NCBI GenBank assembly: GCA_030043175.1
Contig: JASHYD010000356.1
Coordinates: forward strand, 1-13,906
DNA from: Xanthobacteraceae bacterium
GTDB taxonomy: Bacteria > Pseudomonadota > Alphaproteobacteria > Rhizobiales > Xanthobacteraceae
Reading direction: 5' to 3'
Length of the DNA: 13,906 bases
The position numbers were made by a program, and so were the translations under genes. The notes under the pieces were generated by a model. That model had not been told where the DNA came from and made no database searches. It was given only the letters and a program-made list of their open reading frames with translations. The first letter of the stretch is position 1; each line of letters starts with the position of its first letter. Positions 7,144 to 13,906 of the stretch are shown piece after piece.

Positions 7144-7869
7144 CCTTGAAGCCTCGGGGAAACGGGCTTAGTGGAAGTATCACGTGCTACTCGGCGCTTC
7201 CCACTTTCATCTGATATTGGGGTAGGCTTGTAGATCATCACGTTGATATCGTTTGGCGCTCCAGCGGCAGCTTCCATCTTCGGCACTGATGCGACCACAC
7301 AACGACGTGGGCTGCACGCGGTTTTGGCGGACGCAAAAACATGCTCCAAGCGTGGCTGCCGCTGAGGCCAGCGATAGCAAGGCGGTTTGTTGGGCCTCAG
7401 ACTGTCGGTGCTCGAAGGGGGGCGGGTCAGCGGTCGGCGCTTGAGTCCGGCAGCATCCTCCTGAAGCTCCTCGATTGCTTTGGGCCGGCAGATCTTCGCC
7501 AGAAAGGAGGCGTCGCAGACAGGCATCAGCCGCGGGTGGATGGGATCAACCAGGAACGGCTGCCCCGACCTCGACAGTGAACGGGGAGCGCTCGGAATGT
7601 GCCGGCACGACCGACGGGGTGAGCAGCCGCATGTGAGCGTTTAGAACGCCGGGATCGATCTGGACTAACTCGCCATCGTCATGGCCGTGATGCACGAACT
7701 TCCATGGCCGGCAGTCCTGGAATGCGTCGTTAAAGATCGCCTCCTCCTCGGCCACGTCCAGCACCACCACCCTTCGATACACGCCGCTTCGAGCCGCCGC
7801 GCTAACGCGGCCAAGCGCTGCTCGAGCTGATCGTGCGCTGCCGCCGCCGCTGGCAGCTACTGTTCCCAT
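7083..7869 (-). pseudogene. Unrecognised protein gene split by a one-base frameshift
   Basis: Two consecutive minus frames look like one protein. The first (from ATG 7867-7869, or more likely an internal GTG near VYRRVVVL) reads VVVLDVAEEEAIFNDAF, RPWKFVHHGHDDGELVQIDP and SERSPFTVEVG, then hits TGA at 7546. If one G is removed from the run of four (7563-7566), the frame continues smoothly: VGQPFLVDPIHPRLMPV, CDASFLAKICRPKAIEELQ, EDAAGLKRR, ending at 7083. Codon third positions are GC-rich in both halves, as in real genes here. The last part runs over the IS630 fragment on the other strand, so the original C-terminus may have been replaced. The first ATG overlaps the end of the J-domain gene by 13 bases, suggesting one transcript. 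I do not recognise the family. Confidence 0.4.
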
Positions 7870-8984
7870 GAAGCATCAGGTCTGCTGCGATGCGAGATGA
7901 GGCCGCGAGTGATGCAGGCGGCGGCAGAGTCGGGATCGAGCTTGATAGCGTGATTAAAATCGGCAAACGCTCGATCACGGCTACCCTTTTCATACCAGAC
8001 GAGGCCGCGATCGCAATACAGACTGGCGTCAGCGAAGCTGAATCGGATTGCCCGATCCAAATCCACGAGCGCCTTATTAAGTTCCCCGTTGCGTTGCCAC
8101 ATGATGCCTCGATCATGAAATACGGCCGGGTTATTCGGATTGATGCGGATCGCCTCGTCGTAGTCAGCGAGAGCACGCTCGAAGACGCCCATGTCATCCC
8201 AGGTATTGGCACGGATATTGTAGTCTTGTGCGTTATGCGGATCGAGTCTGATCGCCTCATCGAGCTCGACGATCGCTTGCACAAGATCACCGCTGCGGTA
8301 CGAGGCGATCCCCCGCTCTCGATAGAGATTAGCATCGTTCGTTGGGAGGCCAACAGCGAGCTCGCGGCCGGCAATGACCTGGGCGTCGCCGCTATTCGCG
8401 GCGGATGCGCCAGCGCTCGACGTGCTTGCCTCGTTAGAGACCCCGGCACGATCATGTTCGTGGCCCGGCTCGTCTCGGTCTGGCTTCTTGAGTTGGGCGC
8501 CTGCCGTCTCGGGGGGGGCGTGCGCTTTATCCCGGTCGCCTTTGATCTCGTCCGTTCTGAGTGCGGCGAGGGTTGACGAAGCGTCGTCATTCCGGTCGAC
8601 CGCCACCACGGTTGTCCTAGGAATGGGCGCAAACAGCCTTGCATGTACCAGCGCAACAGCGAGGAGAGCAACGGCGATCGCCGGGGGGACGATAAAGCGC
8701 ATTCTCTTCAACCGAAGTTGCTGACGCTCGAGCCTCAATTGACGTTGCTGATATTCGAGCTTGACCCGAAATCGCTGCTGCAGCAACCAATCGTAGGTCG
8801 CCCGCTGCTTCGCATCGCGGAGGAGGGCGTAGGCGGCGACAATCTGCCTGAATCGCGACAGAGCATCTGGGTGGCCGGCGTGGCTGTCCGGATGGGTCGC
8901 CTTGACGGCTTCGCGGAACGCCTTTTTGAGGGTCTCATTGTCGGCATCCGGAGGAATACCGAGCAAATTATAGAGCGTGTTCAT
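7857..8984 (-). CDS. J-domain / transmembrane / TPR protein
   Basis: A 375-residue membrane-bound co-chaperone-like protein. Layout: an N-terminal J domain (1-66, YNLLGIPPDADNETLKKAFR with the HPD tripeptide at 31-33, which stimulates DnaK-type ATPases); a Gln/Arg-rich helix (69-95); one transmembrane helix (about 97-115, FIVPPAIAVALLAVALVHA); and a charged, Ala/Ser-rich linker (120-215). Four TPR motifs follow (217-352), each with the RG...G....A..D...AI.LDP pattern, and a fifth starts but ends abruptly (SHRSRPDASWEQ). The TPRs probably bind a partner protein on the side opposite the J domain; both are inferred from layout. The start at 8984 has a modest GAGAG 8 bases upstream. The short final repeat could mean C-terminal truncation. 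A broken ORF follows on the same strand. Confidence 0.85.
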   Translation of the reverse strand: MNTLYNLLGIPPDADNETLKKAFREAVKATHPDSHAGHPDALSRFRQIVAAYALLRDAKQRATYDWLLQQRFRVKLEYQQRQLRLERQQLRLKRMRFIVPPAIAVALLAVALVHARLFAPIPRTTVVAVDRNDDASSTLAALRTDEIKGDRDKAHAPPETAGAQLKKPDRDEPGHEHDRAGVSNEASTSSAGASAANSGDAQVIAGRELAVGLPTNDANLYRERGIASYRSGDLVQAIVELDEAIRLDPHNAQDYNIRANTWDDMGVFERALADYDEAIRINPNNPAVFHDRGIMWQRNGELNKALVDLDRAIRFSFADASLYCDRGLVWYEKGSRDRAFADFNHAIKLDPDSAAACITRGLISHRSRPDASWEQ

Positions 8985-9601
8985 CGGTATGCTCTCGAGC
9001 AGCCATCGTCAGAAAACGCTGGGTCGCGACTCCAGCCCGTAATAGTGTCGAGATGTGCGCGGTTGCCGTACGTCGGACATATCTGTTTCGGCCCCTTTTC
9101 GACTGGCTGAGCGGTCAGACCGTGGCGGATGCTTATATAAGCCGTCAAATTCAGCCCAACGCAACGAGTATCGGCGCACCGGCGATCGGATAGGTTTCGT
9201 GAAATCACCTGATCCATAAGTCTGGAGGCCGAACAGGTGCCCGATATGGAGGAGGGCCTGCCAGCATCCCTACGAGCGCGACCGCAAGGATCGCTCGAGG
9301 CGAGGCTCGATCCCCTCGATCAAAATCGCTCTGCGAGCGCGTTTCCGGCTTCGGCGGGGACAGGGCGAGACTCGGTGGGAGACACTAGGAGTGTGTCCGA
9401 ATATTCGTGATCACCAACTTCGACGAGAATTTGATTCCACCGAAGCCGCGAAGAGGAGTCGAATTTTGCATCACCATTCTGGAAACGACCAACAATGAGA
9501 ATTCCATTCCCGGCGACTCCACGTTTTCCGATTGCTCGGACAGGCTCCTAGCGGTCGCTCTGCTCGCATCGCCGGGCTTCACACGGGGAATTCTACCTCG
9601 C
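8985..9601. other. Gap with weak ORFs and small palindromes
   Basis: A 78-codon minus frame (8981-9217) overlaps the J-domain start by ATGA, but its codon use is unlike the genes here and it lacks a ribosome site, so I do not call it. Also present are a small hairpin ACACT-AGG-AGTGT (9382-9394) and a perfect 10-base palindrome CGAATATTCG (9398-9407), both of unknown role. The promoter of the J-domain gene should lie here. Confidence 0.35.
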
Positions 9602-9773
9602 CTAGCGCTCTGCGCCGATCGGCTCGGCGAGGTGCTGCACCAGAAGGGGAATATCAAATCCCTCCAGAGCGACCGAATTCGGCGGCAGGTAGAGCAGGCT
9701 CGGCATGTTGTAGATGAGCACAAACTGATCGCTCTGGCGCCATTGGGGTCCGGGGCGCCCGAATTTTTGGCGT
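9602..9773 (-). pseudogene. Unrecognised C-terminal protein fragment
   Basis: The minus frame between TGA (9774-9776) and TAG (9602-9604) reads QKFGRPGPQWRQSDQFVLIY, NMPSLLYLPPNSVALEG and FDIPLLVQHLAEPIGAER. It looks like genuine protein: hydrophobic strands alternating with charged ends, mostly GC-ending codons. It has no start codon at the front, and the same strand upstream encodes nothing that joins to it. It is probably the tail of a decayed gene. I do not recognise the family. Confidence 0.3.
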
Positions 9774-9800
9774 CAGCATGAGAGTGGAGGATGACGAGCC

Positions 9801-9989
9801 CTAGTTTCGCTTAGTCCCCCCTCGCGCGTCTTCGATCCGATTGTACTTTTGATCATTGTCGATTATCCACCAAATTATGAGCACAAAACCGACGAATGCC
9901 ATCGCAAGACGCACGTAACCACCGACGACTTCATCGATTGGAGTTGGTACGGCCATCGCTATTGCCAGGATTAAAACTATCATTTTCAT
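9801..9989 (-). CDS. Small membrane protein (62 residues), unrecognised
   Basis: Starts at the ATG at 9987-9989 (MKMIVLILAIAMAVPTP), chosen because GAGGAG sits 7 bases upstream; the longer frame reaching 10106 has no such site. It has two hydrophobic segments: a short one at residues 3-14, which may be a signal peptide or first membrane helix, and a clear membrane helix at about 24-43 (YVRLAMAFVGFVLIIWWII). A charged tail ends in RIEDARGGTKRN, so the C-terminus is probably cytosolic. Codon use is less GC-rich than in ppx. No family is recognised. It lies about 320 bases downstream of another small membrane-anchored protein on the same strand. Confidence 0.65.
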   Translation of the reverse strand: MKMIVLILAIAMAVPTPIDEVVGGYVRLAMAFVGFVLIIWWIIDNDQKYNRIEDARGGTKRN

Positions 9990-9996
9990 TTGCCAT

Positions 9997-10002
9997 CTCC
10001 TC
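9997..10002 (-). promoter_or_regulatory. Ribosome binding site of 62-residue protein
   Basis: GAGGAG on the minus strand, 7 bases before the ATG at 9989. It decides that start over the longer upstream frame. Confidence 0.65.
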
Positions 10003-10230
10003 AAGACTAAGAGTTCTATCTTACCCCACTTCGATCCTCGTTGAACTGGCCCCTGCGGCCGGACAGCGCCACTCGGCTGGGCGTGACGACCCAAGCGGGC
10101 TGGCAATCGGTGGATGGCTCACTAGCAAAGGCGGCGGCGAGGCTAGCGAAGGCAATCCCACCGCAGGACCTGGAGCCAACGTGATCGTGGTGCCACCCGA
10201 TTCGCCAGCGGCCATGTGACAGATAACTTA

Positions 10231-10260
10231 ACCGCGCATGAACGCGCATAAACGCGCATA
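10231..10260. repeat. Three tandem 10-base repeats
   Basis: Units are ACCGCGCATG, AACGCGCATA and AACGCGCATA, immediately followed by AGCTATTGGAAAATAG, which can form a small CTATT/AATAG hairpin. The 10-base spacing puts each unit on the same helix face, as in some operators. No binding protein is identified. Confidence 0.6.
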
Positions 10261-10308
10261 AGCTATTGGAAAATAGATATAAATTCAGATTCCCACCGAG
10301 TGCAAGGA

Positions 10309-10806
10309 TCAACGCGCCGGCGCCCCCTGTGACGGCGCGGGAGCGGCAGGCCGGCGGGCAGGAGCGGCGGCCGGCTGAGTGGTGGCCGGCAGCTTGCCAA
10401 GGATATCCTGCTCGGCAGCTTGCAGCTTCATGGTGAAGTCACGCGTCACCTGCTCCTGGCCAGCAGCGACCTGGGCCGCGAGTAAGTCGACCCTTTGTCG
10501 AACCGCCGCGAGATTGAGCGATATCGCCTTGAACTCTTGCTGATCGACAGATGGGGTCGCCGCCGCGGTTGCGCCGGCCGCAGTCTGCGCAAGCGCGACC
10601 TGCGGCGCCAACCAGCCAAGCTGCGGGGACAGGTTCGCGATGATTCCTCTGGCGCGGTCGCCATAAGACTGCCAAGCCAGGGTAGCCGCAACACCAAGAC
10701 AGAACGTGATCAGGAAACGTACGGGTCGCTTGCGGGACGCAGGTCGCGGGAATGATGGCTCGCCGGCTAGCAAATCTGCAGGGAACTCGGATCGCGTCGG
10801 ACTCAT
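10309..10806 (-). CDS. Membrane-anchored coiled-coil protein with Pro/Ala tail
   Basis: A 165-residue protein of unknown function. The start at 10806 (MSPTRSEFPADLLAGEPSF) is chosen for its strong GGAGGGG (10812-10818), 5 bases upstream; the 21-codon extension to 10869 is not needed. Layout: cytosolic N-terminus rich in Pro/Arg (to about 29); one transmembrane helix (about 30-45, RFLITFCLGVAATLAW); a region ending VALAQTAAGATAAA; a helical, probably coiled-coil stretch (88-136, FKAISLNLAAVRQRVDLLAA); and a Pro/Ala-rich tail (140-165, KLPATTQPAAAPARRP). The positive-inside rule places the coil and tail in the periplasm. No enzymatic motif is visible. Similar short, single-pass proteins are common hypothetical proteins in Bradyrhizobium-like genomes (from memory). 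Confidence 0.75.
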   Translation of the reverse strand: MSPTRSEFPADLLAGEPSFPRPASRKRPVRFLITFCLGVAATLAWQSYGDRARGIIANLSPQLGWLAPQVALAQTAAGATAAATPSVDQQEFKAISLNLAAVRQRVDLLAAQVAAGQEQVTRDFTMKLQAAEQDILGKLPATTQPAAAPARRPAAPAPSQGAPAR

Positions 10807-11118
10807 CGGCACCCCTCCTTCCGGTGGACTGACTGAGAAGGCCATCATGGTGTGACTAGAGCAAGGCACGAGAAGAGCAGCCGCGCGGCATAAATTGGCG
10901 AACGCGACGCGTGAGCAGCCGCGTCGCCCCCGCCGATTAGTGGCCCGATCGGGTCGGCGCCGCGGTTGACCGGCAAGCGAGTCAAATAATTGTAATTCCC
11001 CCGGTCGTTCAGGGCCGGGTTCAGAGCGCCAGCCCCCCCGGCGGGCTTCTCCACATTCGGCACGTCTCTTCGTGGTCGCAGGTGGTGGTGGCCATGCCTT
11101 TCTCGGGGAAGGCCTTGC
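10807..11118. other. Gap between ppx terminator and coiled-coil gene
   Basis: Contains the ribosome site for the gene starting at 10806 and presumably its promoter. A TACAAT near 10986-10991 on the minus strand is a good -10 match but has no -35 partner. A minus-strand frame (10845-11120) is open but has no ribosome site or recognisable content. Short GC-rich inverted repeats occur near 11000-11025. Confidence 0.35.
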
Positions 11119-11139
11119 AAAAAAGGCGCGGAAGCGCGC
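11119..11139 (-). terminator. Rho-independent terminator after ppx
   Basis: On the minus strand, stem GCGCG / CGCGC closes a CTTC tetraloop and is followed, after one C, by six T's. It lies 67 bases past the ppx stop and is oriented to end the ppk-ppx transcript. Confidence 0.65.
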
Positions 11140-11205
11140 GGCTAGCAGCGACGGGCGCGGGTGAAAGAGCGGCGGCTGTCACCTCATCGGCACGCGCTTA
11201 GAAAA

Positions 11206-12846
11206 TCACTCCGTCACCATCACCGGCTCGCGGCCGATGAGCCGTGCGAGCTGCTTTAACCGCGCGAACAGACGTTCGCCTGCGAGGTCGCGGTATTTGC
11301 CAATGAGCTTGAGCTTTAGCTTGCCGCGCTCGACAACCAGTGGCGCATTGGGCAGCACGCCCGGCATTGCACCCGACACCAGATAGGCCACTCGCATAGT
11401 GGCGCCGAGGACGCGAGCGTGGTCGATCATGCGCGAGTTAGCAAGTTCGCGCACATGCGGCGACAGTTCATCGTCGGCAAAGGCGGCGAAACCGACGTGA
11501 CGGAAAAACACCGTGAGCGCGAGGAAGGCGCGGCCCGGATGATCGACGCCGACAAAGGCCGCGTGCGAGATGATGTTGAGTGATTGCTCGCCGCGATAGT
11601 CCGGATGCCCCCGCCAGCCGATATCGGCGAGGAGGCAGGCGGCGTGCCGCAGGCGCTTTTCGTCGCTGGTTTCGTCGAGGCCGGAGGTCGCCATGAAATT
11701 GCCGGTCCAGTCTGCGAGTTCCTCGCCATGGCGGGGCGAGCGCGAGCGCAGCACATTGAATTCCTGCGCCGCCGCTATCAGCGGATCGCGTTCCTTCTCG
11801 GCGTTACCGAGCTTATCGAACAGCAGCCCTTCGCGGACCCCGAGCGCCGATACGACAATGCGCTGCGGGCGGGCAATGCGCACCACATGCTCCAACACCA
11901 GCGCCGCATAGGCGAGCAACGGCCGCCGCGCCGCAGGCACGGTTTCGATTTTGGAAAGCGTGTCCGGGTCGACACGACGCAGCAAACGCGAGAACTCGAC
12001 GGCTTCGGATGCCGGAATCACGTAGCCATGCATGACGTGGAGCGGATAGCCAGTTTGCGACATATGCAGCCGCGTCAGCGAGCGCCAGGTGCCTCCGACC
12101 GCGTAGAAGTCGCGACCGCGGCCGCCTTTCAAAAGCGCGGCGTGGCCGAGTTTGTCGCGAACGATCTTTTCTGCTTTGCCGAGTGATTTAGCCGAAAGGT
12201 CCTGCAGCGCGAGGCCGCCAAGCGGAAGCGTGATCCCGGATTTAGTGCGGTGACCGCGCACATCGGTAAGCTCCAGCGAGCCGCCGCCAAGGTCACCGAC
12301 AATGCCGTCCGGCTTGTGGAAGCCCGAGATGATTCCAAGCGCCGACAATTCGGCTTCACGCCGACCGGACAGCACATCAATGGGTACGCCGCACGCTTTT
12401 GCGGCGTGCACGATGAAGGCCGGGCCGTTGCGGGCATCCCGGCATGCTGCCGTTGCGATTGCCCACACCTTGCCAACGCCCATCGCGCCGCATAAGGCGC
12501 GAAACCGCGTCACGGCCGCCAGCGCCTTATCGACTGCATCGGTCGCAAGCAGGCCCGTTGTCAGCACCTCGCGACCGAGGCCGGCCAGAACTTTCTCATT
12601 GAAAATCGGGGTCAGGCTGCGGGTGTGCCCCTCATAGACAACGAGGCGAACCGAATTGGACCCGATGTCGATGACGGCGACCGGAGGTCCATTGTCGATC
12701 CGGCCCTGCGCCGCAATCCCCGTCCCGACTCGCGCCCTCCTGCCTGAGCCTCGCCCGCTTGCCGGGGAGGAAGGGGAGGGGGAGCGGGAAGGTCGCGTGC
12801 GGGCCGTAGCCTTCGCGGTTGGCTCGTCCGCGGTTTCCTTGATCAT
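11206..12846 (-). CDS. ppx: Exopolyphosphatase (Ppx/GppA family)
   Basis: Removes terminal phosphates from polyphosphate (and possibly from pppGpp). 546 residues. The actin-like ATPase fold shows [18 protein letters not shown] (56-73), [11 protein letters not shown] (82-92), [15 protein letters not shown] (130-144), catalytic-type Glu in [12 protein letters not shown] (160-171, E164) and [12 protein letters not shown] (182-193). [12 protein letters not shown] (333-344) ends that half. The C-terminal HD-like domain shows [12 protein letters not shown] (400-411; H401, D408) and IISHAAF (426-432). The start at 12846 overlaps the ppk stop as ATGA, so translation is coupled. The first 53 residues are a Ser/Pro/Arg/Gly-rich extension ([18 protein letters not shown]) unlike the usual short N-terminus; it may come from an inserted repeat. 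A terminator follows. The family call is firm; Ppx rather than GppA is supported by the ppk linkage. Confidence 0.95.
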   Translation of the reverse strand: MIKETADEPTAKATARTRPSRSPSPSSPASGRGSGRRARVGTGIAAQGRIDNGPPVAVIDIGSNSVRLVVYEGHTRSLTPIFNEKVLAGLGREVLTTGLLATDAVDKALAAVTRFRALCGAMGVGKVWAIATAACRDARNGPAFIVHAAKACGVPIDVLSGRREAELSALGIISGFHKPDGIVGDLGGGSLELTDVRGHRTKSGITLPLGGLALQDLSAKSLGKAEKIVRDKLGHAALLKGGRGRDFYAVGGTWRSLTRLHMSQTGYPLHVMHGYVIPASEAVEFSRLLRRVDPDTLSKIETVPAARRPLLAYAALVLEHVVRIARPQRIVVSALGVREGLLFDKLGNAEKERDPLIAAAQEFNVLRSRSPRHGEELADWTGNFMATSGLDETSDEKRLRHAACLLADIGWRGHPDYRGEQSLNIISHAAFVGVDHPGRAFLALTVFFRHVGFAAFADDELSPHVRELANSRMIDHARVLGATMRVAYLVSGAMPGVLPNAPLVVERGKLKLKLIGKYRDLAGERLFARLKQLARLIGREPVMVTE

Positions 12847-13906
12847 TCAGCACTGCGCCGCTGAGTGAGCCTGCGGGGCGAGGATTTCTTGAGCGATTCG
12901 CCGCGGCCGGACAAGCTTGGGTTGGTCATGAAATACTTGTGCGCGTTGAACGGCTCCTCGCCTTCTTTTGGCTTCACGCGCAACGACGAGCCGTCGGGCA
13001 AGAGCATCCAGCTTTGCTCGTTGTCTTTGAAATTGGCGATCATGATCTGGTCGAGCACCTGCTGATGCACTGTGGGGTTGATGATCGGGCACAGCGCCTC
13101 GACGCGGCGATCGAGATTGCGGGGCATCAAGTCCGCCGAGGAGATATAGACGGCCGCCTTGGGATGAGGCAAACCGTAGCTGTCACCGAAGCAATAAATG
13201 CGCCCATGTTCGAGAAAGCGGCCGACAATCGATTTGACGCGAATATTTTCCGAAAGACCGGGAACGCCCGGTCGCAGGCAGCAAATACCGCGGACGATGA
13301 GGTCGACAGGTACCCCGGCGGCGGACGCCTCGTAGAGGGCGCCGATCATGACCGGATCGACGAGTGAATTCATCTTCATCCAGATCGCGGCCGGCCGCCC
13401 CGCCTTGGCATGCGTGATCTCTGCCGCGATATGCTCGAGGATACGTTTCCTGAGATTGACCGGGGAGACCGCCATGCGCTCCAGGTCCACCGGCTCGGCG
13501 TACCCGGTGATGAAATTGAAGATGCGCGCGACATCACGGGCGATCGCGGGCTCGGCCGTGAAGAATGACAGGTCGGTGTAGATGCGTGCCGTCACCGGAT
13601 GGTAGTTGCCGGTTCCGACATGCACATATGTCGTCAGTGATCCGCGCTCGCGTCGCACCACCAGCGAAAGCTTGGCGTGGGTCTTCAGCTCGATGAATCC
13701 GTAGACGACCTGGGCGCCGGCGCGTTCGAGATCGCGCGCCCAACGGATGTTGGCCTCCTCGTCAAATCGCGCCTTGAGTTCGACCAGTGCCGTCACCGAT
13801 TTGCCGGCCTCGGCGGCCTCGGCGAGCGCCCGCACGATCGGACTGTCCTTGGAGGTGCGGTAGAGCGTCTGCTTGATCGCCACCACGTCAGGATCGCGCG
13901 CTGCCT
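12843..13906 (-). CDS. ppk: Polyphosphate kinase 1, C-terminal half, cut by window edge
   Basis: Makes polyphosphate from ATP reversibly, usually at the inner membrane. About 354 C-terminal residues are in the window; the N and H domains lie beyond the right edge. The visible frame begins [20 protein letters not shown]. It contains [16 protein letters not shown] and [21 protein letters not shown], whose His residues are 19 apart, matching the two conserved catalytic-region His of the E. coli enzyme (H435, autophosphorylated, and H454). [32 protein letters not shown] and [17 protein letters not shown] are further PPK1 landmarks. The tail ([20 protein letters not shown]) is basic and not conserved. 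Its stop overlaps the ppx start by four bases. Confidence 0.96.
   Translation of the reverse strand, partial: AARDPDVVAIKQTLYRTSKDSPIVRALAEAAEAGKSVTALVELKARFDEEANIRWARDLERAGAQVVYGFIELKTHAKLSLVVRRERGSLTTYVHVGTGNYHPVTARIYTDLSFFTAEPAIARDVARIFNFITGYAEPVDLERMAVSPVNLRKRILEHIAAEITHAKAGRPAAIWMKMNSLVDPVMIGALYEASAAGVPVDLIVRGICCLRPGVPGLSENIRVKSIVGRFLEHGRIYCFGDSYGLPHPKAAVYISSADLMPRNLDRRVEALCPIINPTVHQQVLDQIMIANFKDNEQSWMLLPDGSSLRVKPKEGEEPFNAHKYFMTNPSLSGRGESLKKSSPRRLTQRRSAE

Larger units (their letters stand above)
9990..10308. other. Intergenic region with tandem repeat and AT-rich patch
   Basis: This stretch separates two minus-strand membrane-protein genes. It contains the ribosome site at 9997-10002, the 10-base tandem repeat (10231-10260) and an AT-rich patch (about 10262-10286) unusual for this GC-rich window. 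On the minus strand, TTGCAC followed 17-18 bases later by TTATAT/TATATC is a weak promoter candidate. No gene is seen. Confidence 0.4.

Noticed and set aside
7890..8576. 228-residue plus-strand ORF opposite the J-TPR gene
   Set aside because: It is the antisense of the TPR repeats; its apparent Ile/Asp-rich periodicity mirrors them.
8981..9217. 78-residue minus-strand ORF overlapping the J-domain start by ATGA
   Set aside because: Weak codon bias, no ribosome site, no recognisable content; the overlap is likely coincidental.
9407..9781. 124-residue plus-strand ORF
   Set aside because: It overlaps a more protein-like minus-strand fragment and shows no family or start signal.
10845..11120. 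91-residue minus-strand ORF between ppx and the coiled-coil gene
   Set aside because: Its TTG start lies within the ppx terminator, there is no ribosome site, and it shows no recognisable sequence.

Overview
The window looks like a chromosome segment of a GC-rich alphaproteobacterium, most likely of the Bradyrhizobium / Rhodopseudomonas group. The evidence is an overlapping ppk-ppx pair, Bug/TctC periplasmic binding proteins (one with a twin-arginine signal), an MmgE/PrpD enzyme, and a membrane-anchored DnaJ-TPR protein. This assignment comes from family recognition and codon use, not from a marker gene.

Left part (1-5750): a decaying accessory region. An IS110-family transposase runs off the left edge. 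It abuts a palindrome at the end of a Bug/TctC gene (443-1390, minus) that carries two in-frame stops and two frameshifts. Divergent from it is an apparently intact MmgE/PrpD-family gene (1733-3127, plus). About 1.6 kb of mostly non-coding DNA follows, holding gene relics: a possible alpha/beta-hydrolase tail, a small protein gene broken by a frameshift or deletion, and a possible secreted-protein relic. Then comes a second Bug/TctC gene with a Tat-type leader (4768-5746, plus), interrupted by one frameshift. The MmgE/PrpD enzyme is therefore flanked by two broken solute-receptor genes, and no TctA/TctB membrane subunit is visible.

Middle part (5750-9800): an orphan membrane-anchored receiver-domain protein (6214-6888) whose stop codon lies in a hairpin, an IS630-family transposase fragment (6995-7143), an unrecognised frameshifted ORF (7083-7869, minus), and a J-domain / transmembrane / TPR protein (7857-8984, minus). 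Poorly coding sequence follows, with one unrecognised C-terminal fragment on the minus strand.

Right part (9800-13906): minus-strand genes. These are a 62-residue membrane protein, a 165-residue membrane-anchored coiled-coil protein with a Pro/Ala-rich tail, then ppx (complete) and ppk (its N-terminal part lies beyond the right edge). ppk and ppx overlap by ATGA and make and degrade polyphosphate. A clear rho-independent terminator follows ppx. This right end is the conserved core; gene decay increases towards the left edge. I found no CRISPR array, tRNA, rRNA or convincing new multi-gene system. The most useful leads are the IS110/palindrome junction, the divergent receiver protein, and the broken unrecognised gene behind the DnaJ-TPR protein.
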